Below are positions 1 to 10,501 of a DNA stretch of 64,000 bases, one piece after another (within the stretch, counting starts at the first letter, position 1; each line of letters opens with the position of its first letter). A model generated the notes under the pieces. That model did no database searches. It had not been told where the DNA came from and was given only the letters and a program-made list of their open reading frames with translations. This DNA is from Leptoclinus maculatus (taxonomy: Eukaryota > Chordata > Actinopteri > Perciformes > Stichaeidae), in assembly GCA_032191485.1 (NCBI GenBank), contig JAVDOI010000002.1:9043120-9107119 (forward strand), given 5' to 3'. A program made the translations under genes and the position numbers.

Positions 1-160
1 CCTCAATGGATAAGGAAAAACAAGTCATCGTTGTATTCCACATAAGTCTTGCATATGCTATATTGTGAATATACAACTACGGCCTCAGTAGTAAACATAT
101 CAATTCATTCACACCAAAAAGTGAACATCGTGAGCTTCTTAAAGATAGATGTTACGGCGG

Positions 161-203
161 GGCGGTTGTATTAGATTGTACAGGTGTACCTAATAAAGTG
201 GCC
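161..203 (+). mobile_element. 3'-end-like fragment of a teleost interspersed repeat
   Basis: The stretch reads as the familiar fish repeat terminus in which a TTGTA..AGATTGTACAGG segment is followed by TGTACCTAATAAAGTGGCC. From memory this module ends many fish interspersed copies and looks like the 3' end of a non-LTR element. Only about 43 bases are recognisable, so it is a relic with no coding capacity. The family name is not assignable without a repeat library. Confidence 0.5.
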
Positions 204-1391
204 ATTATTAATATTGTGATCTGGATTTCAGTCAAATCACCCAGTCCAAGGGTCAATTAACTAAACACGTGTGAACATATTTTCATCTAATATCTCTTAA
301 ACTTAACTTAACTTCTGACAGAGCAGATGTTATCATTTTGATCAGATTCCCGTTTCCAGCCCACGACTTCATATTCACCAGAGAAACCTAACAAAAGACA
401 CTCATCCAGGTCCGAGTACATTCCTCCTTCGCGCCATGATATACTAGCTGTCATTATTGATCACATCAGGATACACTGCTGAGATTCTACTTGGTTCTCC
501 AGCAGTGTGCAAGCCTTTTCCTCAGGGCAACACATTTCCTGGGGACGGAGATCAAACACAAAACATATCACATCGGGGCAGGATTCACACCTAGCAGCCG
601 AGAGCGGCCAAAACCTTAACATGCATGATGGATTAAACTGAAGGAATGTAGAGATTATGATTTAGGGAACCGGTAGTGACATGAATGTGAGGCGGGTACT
701 GAACATTAGTTTGGCTGCATGCCTCCTAATAACACATGTTGAGGTATACCATCAATATGAGGCTGAAGAATTCAGCGCTGACAGATGTTTGACAGAGTTT
801 CTATATTAGTGTACAGAACATGTTTGATCTATATGTGCCTTTACTCTTACTACTCCTCTTTATCTATATTTGTCTCTCTTTGACTCGTGAAGTATTTTGG
901 GTGGATGTCTGTGGGACCAACTTTGCGACGTAGTCTTGCAAGCCAGACAAAATCTAAAAAGGTTATGCGAGATTAACTCTGTGAATAACGTCTGGCTCGT
1001 CGGGGTAAAAACAGCATTATGCACTTTTCACTGATCTATTTTAAAACAATTTACTATGATCTCAGTTTGCTTCTTTGAGCGCGGTGCATTAAGAGAGAAA
1101 CAACTGAGTGTGTAGAGTCATTGCTTTTTAGAGTCAGTGTGTGTTTTGCAAAATAATCCAATCTCTTGTGATTAATCATATAAAAAAAATGAATCGTATT
1201 GTTAACAAATCCCACAAAAAGAGTTAATACGGAAGGAAAATGGGCCACAAATATATACTTTCATTTTACAAAAAAAAGGTAGCTTCTGAAAACTGATTTG
1301 CACTGTAGTTTTTATAAAACGTTACTCAAACCGGAGGAAATAGTGCATTATATATTTCAGACCTGTAAGCATCACTCACACTGAGTACCAG
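204..1391. other. Unique noncoding sequence
   Basis: AT-leaning, high-complexity DNA with no coding signal; the only ORFs are short chance frames. A small inverted repeat with 8-bp arms, AGCCAGAC at 941-948 and GTCTGGCT at 990-997, flanks a 41-bp spacer. It might be the trace of a small inverted-repeat element but has no further support. Confidence 0.6.
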
Positions 1392-1411
1392 CACACACAC
1401 ACACACACACA
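1392..1411. repeat. (CA)10 microsatellite
   Basis: Perfect dinucleotide run read directly from the sequence. Confidence 0.95.
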
Positions 1412-2565
1412 GAAAGAAGCTGGGTGTATCGTGTGGAGTCTGCACCGATACAAAAAGAGGATAACCTTTAACAGCTCTGAGAATAAAAGCGAGTGTGGCA
1501 GGAATGAGATGTGACCCCAGAGCAGTCTACCTTCCTTTCGATACTCAAATAGCACTCACATTAAAGAGATGAAACCGGCGCACTCACTCGATCTATACAC
1601 ATAAACCTGAGAGGCTTTTTACCTGAAGAAGAAGTCTCAAGTTCGGTCATGATCTTGTTATTCATTCAGTCATTCATGCTTCTCTCCCAGACTCTCTCTC
1701 TCCCTCAGGATCTCTTATGTTTCCTTCCCGGTCTGACTGTGAATTACACTAAAGCCTAAATATAGTTATACAGGGATAATAATGTGCTAACGAGCCAAAC
1801 AGCTGATAAATCCTCCCTCTAACAATCCACACGACTGTGTCATTTCAGGGATACCCATTACATTCTAATGAGGCTTGGGAAAAGCTTATTTAGTTTTTTT
1901 GTGTTTTGCTTGAGTCCCTCTCTTCATTCTTCCATTCAAACGAATGAGAACCCTGCTGCACTGTCTAAGAAAAGAAGGAATTTCTTTTGGAGGAACAAAT
2001 CGGCATCGTTTCAGTAAGAAGATGACTGCCCCTTTAACCCCCGTCGCCTCTCCAACTGATCGGCTCATTAGCAGGTGTTACGAGACCGGATCCAGGCCTG
2101 GGCTCGCTTCCTTTCAAAAGCTGATCCAGCGCCAGCGTTTAGCACGTGCTAATTGGCATTAGCACCGTCTGCGGGTGCGGAAGCCATTAAAAAAAAAAAA
2201 GGCAGCAAAAGCTCTCATGCTGGGGTCCGTCGGTTCTTCCACAACCAACTGGTTCTGATAAAATACGTGAGAGGGTGAGAATATGCACAACAAATCCACG
2301 ATAATCACCCGTTTCTAATGAACCATATTTTTACTGCCGACTAAAAACAACGGTAACACGTCCAGTCCAAAAACAAGTCAAATAAGCCTTTTACAAAGAG
2401 AAACAGAGCGATGAGAAACTGTCCCGTGTTTTGACTGACAACATCCAGAGAGGGTATTCCCTGCATGACTCACTGGTGGGAGCTCCGGCGTGAAGGGTGC
2501 TCGGCCTCATTTCGGTCTGCTCATCTCCATTAAAAAAGAACCGTCTATCTGTGCAGCACCCCTAA
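1412..2565. other. Unique noncoding sequence
   Basis: Contains a CT-rich patch near 1680-1710 and, around 1886-2162, two overlapping 60-72-codon ORFs on opposite strands that show no domain. The 2100-2165 part has a palindromic E-box listed separately. A short poly(A) run lies near 2189-2199. No exon with convincing splice sites was seen. Confidence 0.5.
2139..2152. promoter_or_regulatory. 14-bp perfect palindrome centred on a CACGTG E-box
   Basis: TTAGCACGTGCTAA is identical to its reverse complement. CACGTG is the classical E-box bound by bHLH and bHLH-ZIP dimers such as the MYC/MAX and USF families. A palindrome this long would be rare by chance. Nothing shows that it is used, and no promoter is evident nearby. 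Confidence 0.3.
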
Positions 2566-2580
2566 CCCCCCCCCCCCCCC
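2566..2580. repeat. Poly(C)15 tract
   Basis: Uninterrupted run of 15 C; on the other strand it is a poly(G) run able to form quadruplex-like structures. It is followed by more C-rich sequence up to about 2597. Confidence 0.95.
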
Positions 2581-3555
2581 GCCTGCTTCTCCCCCCTGGA
2601 TCGTGCATATTGAATGCGTTTAAAATTTAAACTCTATTTAGACTCCAAGCCCTCGCTCACATCACCCAGCCGTGCATCCCTGTCCTGAGTTTGACCCTCT
2701 ACAGTCTACACAAAATGGAGCCGAGGCAATGTCAGTCAAACAACCAACTAAAGCGGGGTTATTGGAGAAATGTTGACAAAGAAGGGGTAGAAATGTATGT
2801 CTTAGCTTTATAACTGGCTGAGAATCGTGCAGCAGCAGGCATACAGTTCTGAATACACCAGAATTAAGAGTAAAATCAGTAGTTTGGTCTTGGTTTGGCC
2901 ACATAAAATAATTAACAAAGTCATATTGTGAATATTTATGTAGCATTTCTTGTTGTAAAGTTACAAGGTTCAGCCAATCATGTTAATGCCCCCTGATGCT
3001 TTACAATCTGCAGTCGGATCAAATATTTATTTTTCTTCTGTTTTAGATCATTTTTCTCATGCATAAAACAGCTACATAGTGCATACTGTAGGGAACAGTA
3101 AAGGTACATCATATTAGTAAAGCAATATATTGTATTTAAACAGCAGAAGAGGAAAATAAATGAAGAAAATACATACATCTATATATTTAAATGAACAAAA
3201 CTAACAGAAAACACTGTGTTCATTTGGGATCCTAAGATACATTATCTTCCTTAATACGTCCCAAAACGTTAGGCACATTGCCAGCGAGTGAAAGGGGGCT
3301 GTAGACCTTTGTGTGTCTGTGCCCAGAGGGCCATTGATTTAAAATCTGGACATGGAATTTGGCAATAAGTTGTGCAATGAAGCGCCGTCCCCAACGAGCG
3401 ATAAGTAAGGTAACAAAACAAGCAATATATTTTTCAAATTAGTAAAACAATCCCAATGTCTGTTAAGTTTTCTTTTCCCCGGGAGTTCTTGTGATTACCA
3501 AGAAATCATCTCAAATTAAATCCCAATCAGCAAATTTGAAAGCTTTTATCGGGGC
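2581..3555. other. Unique noncoding sequence
   Basis: AT-rich from about 2880 to 3240. The 3240-3420 part is more complex and repeat-free. ORFs at 2662-2946 and 2978-3178 on the minus strand have no recognisable features, and the second is only a low-complexity Phe/Tyr/Cys-rich frame. Confidence 0.5.
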
Positions 3556-3900
3556 TTAGGGTCCAATCAGGATTGCCTGAATGGGCTGATTTAAAAAAAA
3601 AAAAGAAAGGAAGAGAAGAAGAAGAAGTCGGTAACAAAGCTTTGCTGGGAGTTCACATTTCAGAACAGTTTGTGAAAGACAGCTTGTATTGATTCTTGGA
3701 ATGAGGTCGGACTGAAAGACATCGGGCAGCCATGTGGCCACTTCTATCAGCACTGCCTCCAATATGAGGCGCACTGCAATGAATGTAGCACTGAGGTAGA
3801 GGAGCAGGTGCAGGCCACTGTGCGAACGCCTGAGCTTGTGTGTGTGCGTTACAGATGGCTGTGCACTGGCCAGCGTCAGTGTCCTTCTGCTCTTTGTCAC
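3556..3900 (-). CDS. Uncertain 114-codon ORF with a hydrophobic stretch
   Basis: A minus-strand ORF that I do not recognise. Residues 24-70 look protein-like: a basic patch (KLRRSHSG), then a long Leu/Ile/Val-rich stretch at about residues 30-52 that could span a membrane, then an acidic/aromatic segment (WLPDVFQSD). The last 25 residues come from a low-complexity AAG/poly(A) stretch on the plus strand and are unlikely to be genuine. A CTACAG acceptor-like site lies just upstream of the ATG at about 3911-3916, so the real unit, if any, might be an internal exon starting with the bases that encode ASAVTK. No good donor follows. No neighbouring exon supports it. A chance ORF is the most likely explanation. 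Confidence 0.15.
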   Translation of the reverse strand: MTKSRRTLTLASAQPSVTHTHKLRRSHSGLHLLLYLSATFIAVRLILEAVLIEVATWLPDVFQSDLIPRINTSCLSQTVLKCELPAKLCYRLLLLLFLSFFFLNQPIQAILIGP

Positions 3901-4121
3901 TGCTGATGCCTGTAGAGTGTCCGTTTAAACAGGAAGCAAGCGAGAGGAGTGCTGTGGACTGTGGCCGTCACTGGACAGGATCTATTCGGATATATATATA
4001 AACAGTGGGCACAGAGGCAGCGTGTAGTAATCCAAGTGTATTTTATACCACGACAATGTGTGGGAAAAAAAGATGGGTTTTGAGGATGGGAAAAGGAAAG
4101 AAAACAGCGGGAGGAGGAGGA

Positions 4122-4137
4122 GGGGGGGGGGGGGGGG
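4122..4137. repeat. Poly(G)16 tract
   Basis: Run of 16 G preceded by GGA triplets (about 4110-4121), giving a 28-base purine stretch. Confidence 0.95.
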
Positions 4138-6104
4138 TATGACGTTATGAGTCGACAAAAGAACCCCCCCCTCTCTTAAAGAGTTAAAATAAACCCTCTT
4201 GTACTACACTTCGCTGGCACAACGTGGCATTGATGAAGACGAGAGAACACCCACCGGACTCGGGGGTCCTCTCAGGAACGCCTCTGCATTCCCGAGGCGT
4301 TTCCATGGCTTCCCTCAATTGACAAGCAGGTTAAGAGGTTTGTGGGAAATGAGAACATTTGTCTCCCACCCTCATCCGGCTAATGACTCCGGTTTAGCAG
4401 GTTCAGATGAGTGAGTGACACCACAGGGCCCCCTGCAGGGAAAAGTGTGACTATAACGGGGGATTAGAGTTTCTCCATGCAGAAGGACAGTGTTTTGGTG
4501 GATAGGAGGTTATAATCTTTGTGGGTTAGGGATTCAAATTAAAAACATTCAGAAGCTATTCAAGGTGCCCTTAATCAAAGGTCTTCTCATTTACTATAAT
4601 GGAAACTGAAGAATTGAGAATATGCATAATTGTGCGAGTAAGAAAGAGGTCAATGCATAGAAATATAACGCGAGTAGAACAATTCCACATGGCTGGATGG
4701 TCGGAGCGGCGGCCATTTTTAAGTGCATTGCTAAGAACTGTGACCGCATGGAGAGCCTAATGTGCACTTTCTCGGTTGCCTCGCAGCTAGAAAGGACATT
4801 TTATGAAAACACCGACAGCAATCGCCATTTTCTTTTGAATTAGTCAACTAACAGCTGAATTCAAGTTCTACTCTTGCTCTATTTCTATGGGGTCATCATG
4901 AAAAAAGATGAACCACCGCTGATCTAAATATCCCCACACATCCCCCGTGTACTCTTCCAGAGCCTGACGTATATGTCTTCTCACGTTCTCTCCACAGTGG
5001 TGAGGGTGGATGGCGGCCCCCAGCCTGACACGCCTCCCCCTGAAGTCTGAGGAAGAGGAGGAGGCGTCAGAACTGAAGACGGGGAGAGGAGAGTGGAGAC
5101 TTGAACCGTGGACCAAACAGAAAGCCTTGGGGAGGGGGAGGAGATTCATATCTGAAGTGGCCCCAGAGCAAAGACTTGACTTGTACGGACCCCCCCCCCC
5201 TCCACCCCCAGCACCTTTGGGCCAGTGTGACTCTTCATCCCTGCATATAGAACTCTATCAATCAGTGTGTGCCTGGACACGACCTCTACGGCAATACCAA
5301 CCAACTATCTGCACCAACGTCTGCTGCAGATACATAATCATAGGTATATGCCGGTTCATCTCGTATTAACGGACTACTGCAGCGCTAATATTGACATGAC
5401 TCTCACTAACTGCCAACTTTGGTTTTCAATCGTTACATTTCCCCCTTAATTCCATAATCCATGAAATATATGTGCCTGAACGGTGAACAAGGCAGAAAGG
5501 TTCTCCATCATCTCCTCTTTCTTTTTTTTCCTGTGCACCTTCCTCCTCATCTTCCTCTGTGGCGTCCCACTCTCTGATAATCCTCTGTCTCTCTCCAGAG
5601 GATTCACTCCATTAGACCCCCCCCGCCGCCGCCGTCGCCGCCGTCGTCTGCGATACAAAAAGCAGCGGGGGAGCCGTGAGTCACCAACGTCTTGTGAAGT
5701 TCCTTGTTCCTTTTATCGTTTCGCCACCGACGCATTTCATGGCATGTTGTCTTGTAAAATGTTTGCGTCACCGTTTGAGATTGGCTGCACCGACTGATAC
5801 AAGTGACTCACATTTGGGAACGAAAGGTCAATTGCTGCGCAGCCCGCTCGGTAATCAACTATTTCCTTCTTCCTGCACTCATCACAGACCCCATCGCAGC
5901 GACTCCAGGGATTGTCTTTCAGTAATTTCATGCTTATAATGTAACACGGCCCAATGTTTGTCTCCTGTTTGTGGTGCATTACTTTCAATTTTGTGGCTTG
6001 AGTTACACGGCTGACTCAGCAGGGTGCCTCCACGGTCCTCTGTGGAGCCTTGGCTGTGCAACATGAGAGAAACATCTCTGGACTGCGGAGCTCTGCTGAC
6101 TCAC
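4138..6104. other. Noncoding sequence with weak exon-like patches
   Basis: Mostly unique DNA. On the minus strand the frame at 4868-5149 reads smoothly over GENVRRHIRQALEEYTGDVW and has an acceptor-like TTCCTCAG upstream and a possible donor AAC|GTGAGA at about 4980. I recognise no family and give it little weight. C-rich runs occur at 5190-5200 and 5617-5624. ORFs at 5446-5797 overlap on both strands and owe their length to CCG/CGG triplets. Confidence 0.4.
5617..5650. repeat. Poly(C) followed by imperfect (CCG)n
   Basis: Eight C are followed by CCG/TCG triplets, a GC-rich low-complexity run that gives Arg-rich or Pro-rich frames on either strand. Confidence 0.85.
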
Positions 6105-6196
6105 CGCGTGACGGTGTCCGAGGGTGAAGCGAAGCCGTCTCGTGACGTCAACGGTAAATCCTGTATACAGAGCTGCTCGTTAAACAGAATTCGGTA
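6105..6196 (-). CDS. Candidate internal exon, 92 nt, product unknown
   Basis: On the minus strand the segment is bounded by a strong acceptor (a TTTCTTTTTTTTTCAG tract, with a possible branch site AATGAC about 45 bases upstream at 6239-6244) and a consensus donor CGCG|GTGAGTCA. In phase 0 it is open over 30 codons, beginning YRILFNEQLCIQDLPLTSR and continuing DGFASPSDTVTR, and exits with two bases. The peptide looks natural (mixed composition, no low complexity), but I recognise no domain. Candidates at 27733-27790 and 57990-58054 on the same strand can be joined to it in compatible phase. Those two lie 20-50 kb away and are themselves weak. It could equally be a noncoding RNA exon or a chance pairing of splice signals. 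Confidence 0.3.
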
Positions 6197-6359
6197 CTGA
6201 AAAAAAAAGAAAATGGGCAAACCGGAATCCCATCTGTCATTCTTCACGCCTACTGAGTGGGAAATTGGGACACCCCTCAGAGGCAAACTCCTTTCACTAT
6301 CCTCAGCTCACTGACACCACCACGCTCTAAACACTCACTGTCACAGCCTTGCATAAAGC

Positions 6360-6620
6360 TCCGTCTGCGTGATGAAGCCTGATAAACAGCGCCGAGGCGC
6401 TAATGCATCGTCGTCGCCGCTCGCGTCAACACGAGGGCCCATTAGAGAGAAGTCCCGGCAGGCAGGTAGTAATTACCTCAGGGTTTCAGCTTCATTTACC
6501 CTCTCTGCTCGGCTCAGCTCAGACGCTTCTCATCGGGATTAACGCCGCGGACAACCGAGGGGCAACGCAGCCCCTCTTTGAAGCCTCAGCATGACATTAC
6601 GGATCCCTTATCCAAGTCCG
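6360..6620. other. Possible conserved noncoding block
   Basis: High-complexity, repeat-free sequence with retained CpGs. It includes ATTA/TAAT cores (the TAGTAATTACCTCAGG segment near 6467) and a GCTCGGCTCAGCTCAG stretch. The 63-codon ORF over it shows no family. The assignment to a cis-regulatory block is inference only. Confidence 0.2.
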
Positions 6621-6708
6621 AGGCCACTGACATTTACTGTATCTCCATGGCGATATAAAAGCACTTAGTTGCAAGGCAGGGTGGCACTTTTGATCACCAC
6701 TTTCATGC

Positions 6709-6736
6709 TCCCTCCCTCCCTCCCTCCCTCCCTCCC
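6709..6736. repeat. (CTCC)7 tetranucleotide repeat
   Basis: Seven perfect CTCC units read directly. Confidence 0.95.
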
Positions 6737-7070
6737 GCTGCTTGCAGTAACTGTAAAAGCAGTCAACATAGATAGATATCTTGTAAAAGAAGTATACTGT
6801 AGTTGAGTTTGACTGCAGTGCTTTTTGCATCCATTCCGACAGGGGTACATACTTTTCTCAGGGTCCCTCTTGTTGTGGTGCGACTTTAAGGAGACCAACA
6901 CACCTGTAGGGGGTTTCTGTAAACAACCTGTAGATGTACGATGGAGTAGGCAGGCAGGTACAGATATAAAGCAGCTGTTGTGTAAGAACATGTAGAACGA
7001 TACGGGTGGATATGCTACGAAGCAGATTTCAACATGATTCAGACGCTGATGACTTTCACTCTCTTCCTCA

Positions 7071-7150
7071 GACTTAGATCAGAAGATTAATAACATAATC
7101 ATATCCCATACAGTAAATATAAAGCTAACAGCCGGTTAGCTTAGCTTACT
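7071..7150 (+). mobile_element. Fragment of the same repeat family as 9314-9860
   Basis: The segment runs from TTAGATCAGAAGATTAATA through CAGTAAATATAAAGCTAACA to GCCGGTTAGCTTAGCTTA. This matches the interior of the inverted-repeat element at 9314-9860, which has GTTAGATGAGAAGATTGATA and GCTTAGCTTAGCTTAAAG. Only the left interior part is present and neither terminus can be seen, so it is a truncated relic. Confidence 0.55.
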
Positions 7151-8574
7151 CTGGTAAAGGAAGCAAATACGTGTTCAAACCATTACTTTAAAGAAGAGAC
7201 AAGACACGTTTACTTGTCAGCAGAGCTTGTAGAGTTTAGTGAGCGACAGATAAGAAATGTCATGAAGGCAGAAAGTGAGTCATTCTATCCCGTGTGATGC
7301 TGCATGCATCGGTCACATGGTCGCCAACACTTCAAGTCAGTAAAATAATAATTTGCTCACAGCTCCTCCGTTGATGTGGGCATGTAATGTGGACATGTGA
7401 CCACACAAACACACACACACACACACGACCGTATGATTCACTCCTCTGCTGAGAGAGCTGGTGTGATTCATCCTGATCCTAGCTGTGACGGCTTACATTA
7501 AAAGCAGACGCTGACACAGTTCAAGTGACCCGAGCGTCGATTCAAAGAAAAGAAAACTCCTCGACTCCGTCTCCCCGTGAGGTCCGATCGACCCTCGAGC
7601 AGCCCACTCATCCACCCGAAACAGACTTATTCTCTTTCTCCTGCAACTCGTGAAGTGAGAAACACAATGAAAGAATGTACAACCCGAAGATTAAACAGAA
7701 ATATGCAAGACACATTCAAGGATACGGTTTATTTTTGCCCTCGCTCTGTTGTTGTGCATTTGTCTTTACGTTTTCCTGTTGGGTTGTGTTATGAATAGTA
7801 TTACACTTTTTGGAGTCAGTATTTTTTCTAACTGATATGTTATTTTGTAGCACTTATTAGAAGTAACATGAATGCACTCAAAGAGTGTGCCACAGTTCAA
7901 GTGCCTGTGTACAGTGTCAGGTGTCTTTAAGTTCAGGAGTTTGATTATATATTTTTTTGCAGTTTCTTTTCACTTATATTATGATTTTGTGTGTATTTTT
8001 GATGAAGGTTTTTAGTAAGTCAGACGACCTTTGGAGACTCAAGCAAACTGTATAAACCTGGCACCAATATTAAAGAGACGTATACACATAGGTTATGAAT
8101 GAAGACATGCTGTGTGTTGACATGCTATAAATACTGGCAACTAATAGGGTCATGTAGCATTACAAAAACATACACATGTCACCTGAGACTCCTGCTCCAA
8201 AACTCACATATGCTATTAGTCAATAGAAATCAGCTCTACTGTGCAGAGGTTTTTGCATGTACAGTAAGTTTCATTATGTACCTCCATTTCAGAGGCTACC
8301 AGACAAGTAATCCGCCGTAAAAACATGAAACCTACGGGGAGGTTCGCTGATACAGATGGATCGGCACCTGCTCCCGAAAAAAGCTGAATGTCACTTGTAC
8401 TTACCTACTAATGTAAAATGCATTGTGTAAATGTGAATTTCTTAGAGTTGATACAAGATACAGAAATACACTATAAAATGTAAAAAAACTAAACAAAAAA
8501 TGTGTGCAAATGCGATGAGCATCTATAATACAATAAACAGAGATGTCATTGCATTATGTGTCCAGTTTGTCTTT
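7151..8574. other. Noncoding, AT-rich; nothing recognised
   Basis: Holds a short (CA)9 at 7409-7426 and, from about 7790 on, increasingly AT-rich DNA. Small ORFs at 7577-7798 and 8099-8320 carry no recognisable domain and lack matching splice sites. Confidence 0.6.
7409..7426. repeat. (AC)9 microsatellite
   Basis: Perfect dinucleotide run. Confidence 0.95.
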
Positions 8575-9313
8575 GTGGCTAAACTAAGAAGTATTCAGAA
8601 GTGAAAGTACTACTACCACACTGTGAAAATACTACCAGTTAAAGTCCTGCATTCCTAACCTTACTTAATTGAAAAATATGTCAGTATTATCAGCAACATG
8701 TACTTAAAGTATCAGTATAAAATAACTCTTTGGACAGTAAAATGTCCCCCGTCGGTGTTTTATTAATATACATGATGTTTACTGATGCATTAATGTGCAT
8801 GTTGCGTTTTACTGCCATTGATGTTTATAGTCGTGGTAATGTTAACTGCACTATATAGTGTTTGGGTGGTTTAATCTACAGCAATTCCTCATTTTCTGTA
8901 AGATCATCATGTTTGTAGCGTCGCTGTCCTGTGAGAACCACGTATCTCTAAAAAAGAAAAACAGCTGTTTTCAGCTTTGTGACGATGCATTTTCCAGCTG
9001 ATCCAAGAGGCTTTTTTAAAGTAGTTTATACAGTTTATTTAGCTGAAGAAGTTGGAGGATTTTCTCAACACATAAAGGAACACTTCATCCTTCAGTTTAT
9101 CACAAACATTCAACAGCAACACATGTGAAGAGATGTGGTTTTCACTTGACAGGAAGGGGATGAAAAACTGTGATGTGAGAGGCAACTAAGGCTTACAGAT
9201 GAATACAAGTGGAGTTGCATGAAATGGAAATACTCAAGTAAAGTACAAGTAACAAAAATGTGTATGCAAATACAGTACTTGAATAAATGTACTTAAGTTA
9301 CATTCAACCGCTG
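8575..9313 (-). mobile_element. Old non-autonomous transposon-like teleost repeat
   Basis: Several blocks match a repeat I recall as abundant in percomorph genomes. The left end AAGAAGTATTCAGAAGTGAA is the reverse of the usual CTGAATACTTCTT terminus. An interior block carries GGTTTAATCTACAGCAAT and AAGATCATCATG. The right end carries GAAATGGAAATACTCAAGTA then ACTTGAATAAATGTACTTAA and a degraded terminus ACATTCAACCGCTG. The usual terminal CAGTGGTGGAA is eroded on both sides, so target-site duplication cannot be read. It has no coding capacity. The class (probably a DNA element) is from memory; a repeat-library search would settle it. Confidence 0.65.
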
Positions 9314-9860
9314 TTCAACATTTTGGGAAATATGCTTATTCACGTTCTTGCAAAGAGTTAGATGAGAAGATTGATACTCTTGAGTAAATATGAATGAATT
9401 AGCTTAGCTTAGCTTAAAGACTGGAATCAGCTCCTCTAAAGTTCACTAATAAACACATTATTCATCATGTGTTGAATCGCTAAATAAACCCAAGATTAAA
9501 ATCTTTTTCTTTCTCATTGTACAGGCGGTTTTGAGCCAGACTTTTTCTTGGCCACGACTATTGACTTCCTGGAGTCTCCACTTGTTTCTTGGTAATCTAA
9601 CAGTGAATCAAGTCTGAAGAAATCCAGCATATGAATCCCAAATTACATGTTTTTTACTTTGTTTTTTGTACAAATTAAACAAACAAGATGATTTTTTAGG
9701 CTGATTTTGTCCCCTTTGCAGAGAGGCAGGCTAGCCGTTTACCCACGTTTCCAGTATTAGGCTAAGCTAACTGGGTGCTGGAGGCTTCATATTTGACCGT
9801 ACAAACATGAGTGTGGTATGAGTATATATAGTATATTTCCCAAAACGTCAAATCATTCCT
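9314..9860 (+). mobile_element. Inverted-repeat (MITE-like) teleost element
   Basis: The ends form an inverted pair: TTCAACATTTTGGGAAATAT at 9314-9333 and, at the right, ATATTTCCCAAAACGTCAAA at 9833-9852. These match at 18 of 22 positions over the aligned stretch. The interior carries GAGTTAGATGAGAAGATTGA, GAATTAGCTTAGCTTAGC, ATTGACTTCCTGGAGTCTCC and GGCTAAGCTAACTGGGTGC, a combination I recognise from a common fish repeat. The part near the right end that normally mirrors the left arm is shortened to an AT run. It abuts the repeat ending at 9313, suggesting one inserted next to the other. Confidence 0.65.
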
Positions 9861-10485
9861 ATTTGTTCAATTCAAGATCGGGATTTAGATACTTGAAGAC
9901 ATTTTAGGAGGGTTAGAGAAACCTCAGTGAGCTTGTACTCCGAGAGATAAAACATTTTAAATTATTCAAATTATTCCCAGAGTTGACTGTACAGACTTCA
10001 AAACACCTCAAGGGAAAGTCCATAATGCGTTCCGCAGACTTGATGTTCGGCTATAGAAATGCACTTTTCGTTTTTTTTCCCCCCCTTTTTACAAAAACAC
10101 CCAAAAGCATTTGTGAAATTTACCTCAAGCAAATGAAAATGCTGAAACCAGAAAGTATGGCGTGGCAGACCGGCAGCCAAACCACAGTCAAAAGCAGCAC
10201 CATATGTGCGCCCATCGGTGGTTCCCCTGCAGTCTTATCACCACTTTAACATTCTAAAGGGGGTTTTTCTTCGTGCTACGTGTCAGAGATGAATCCTCAG
10301 TGATAGAATCCTCCACAGTAACAGAAAGGACACAAGAGGAGGGAAGTAACCTACGACAGCACAATTCTGTGCAAAAACACTAGTTTTAAAAACAGTACTT
10401 ACATTTTTACTTCACTGATTTTGTGGACAAGTTAGTCTGGAAAAACAAAACACAAATCAGCAGTGTGAAATGTCTCTGTACAGCT

Positions 10486-10501
10486 CCCCCCCCCCCCCCC
10501 C
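10486..10501. repeat. Poly(C)16 tract
   Basis: Uninterrupted run, followed by ACCCCCTCC. Confidence 0.95.
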
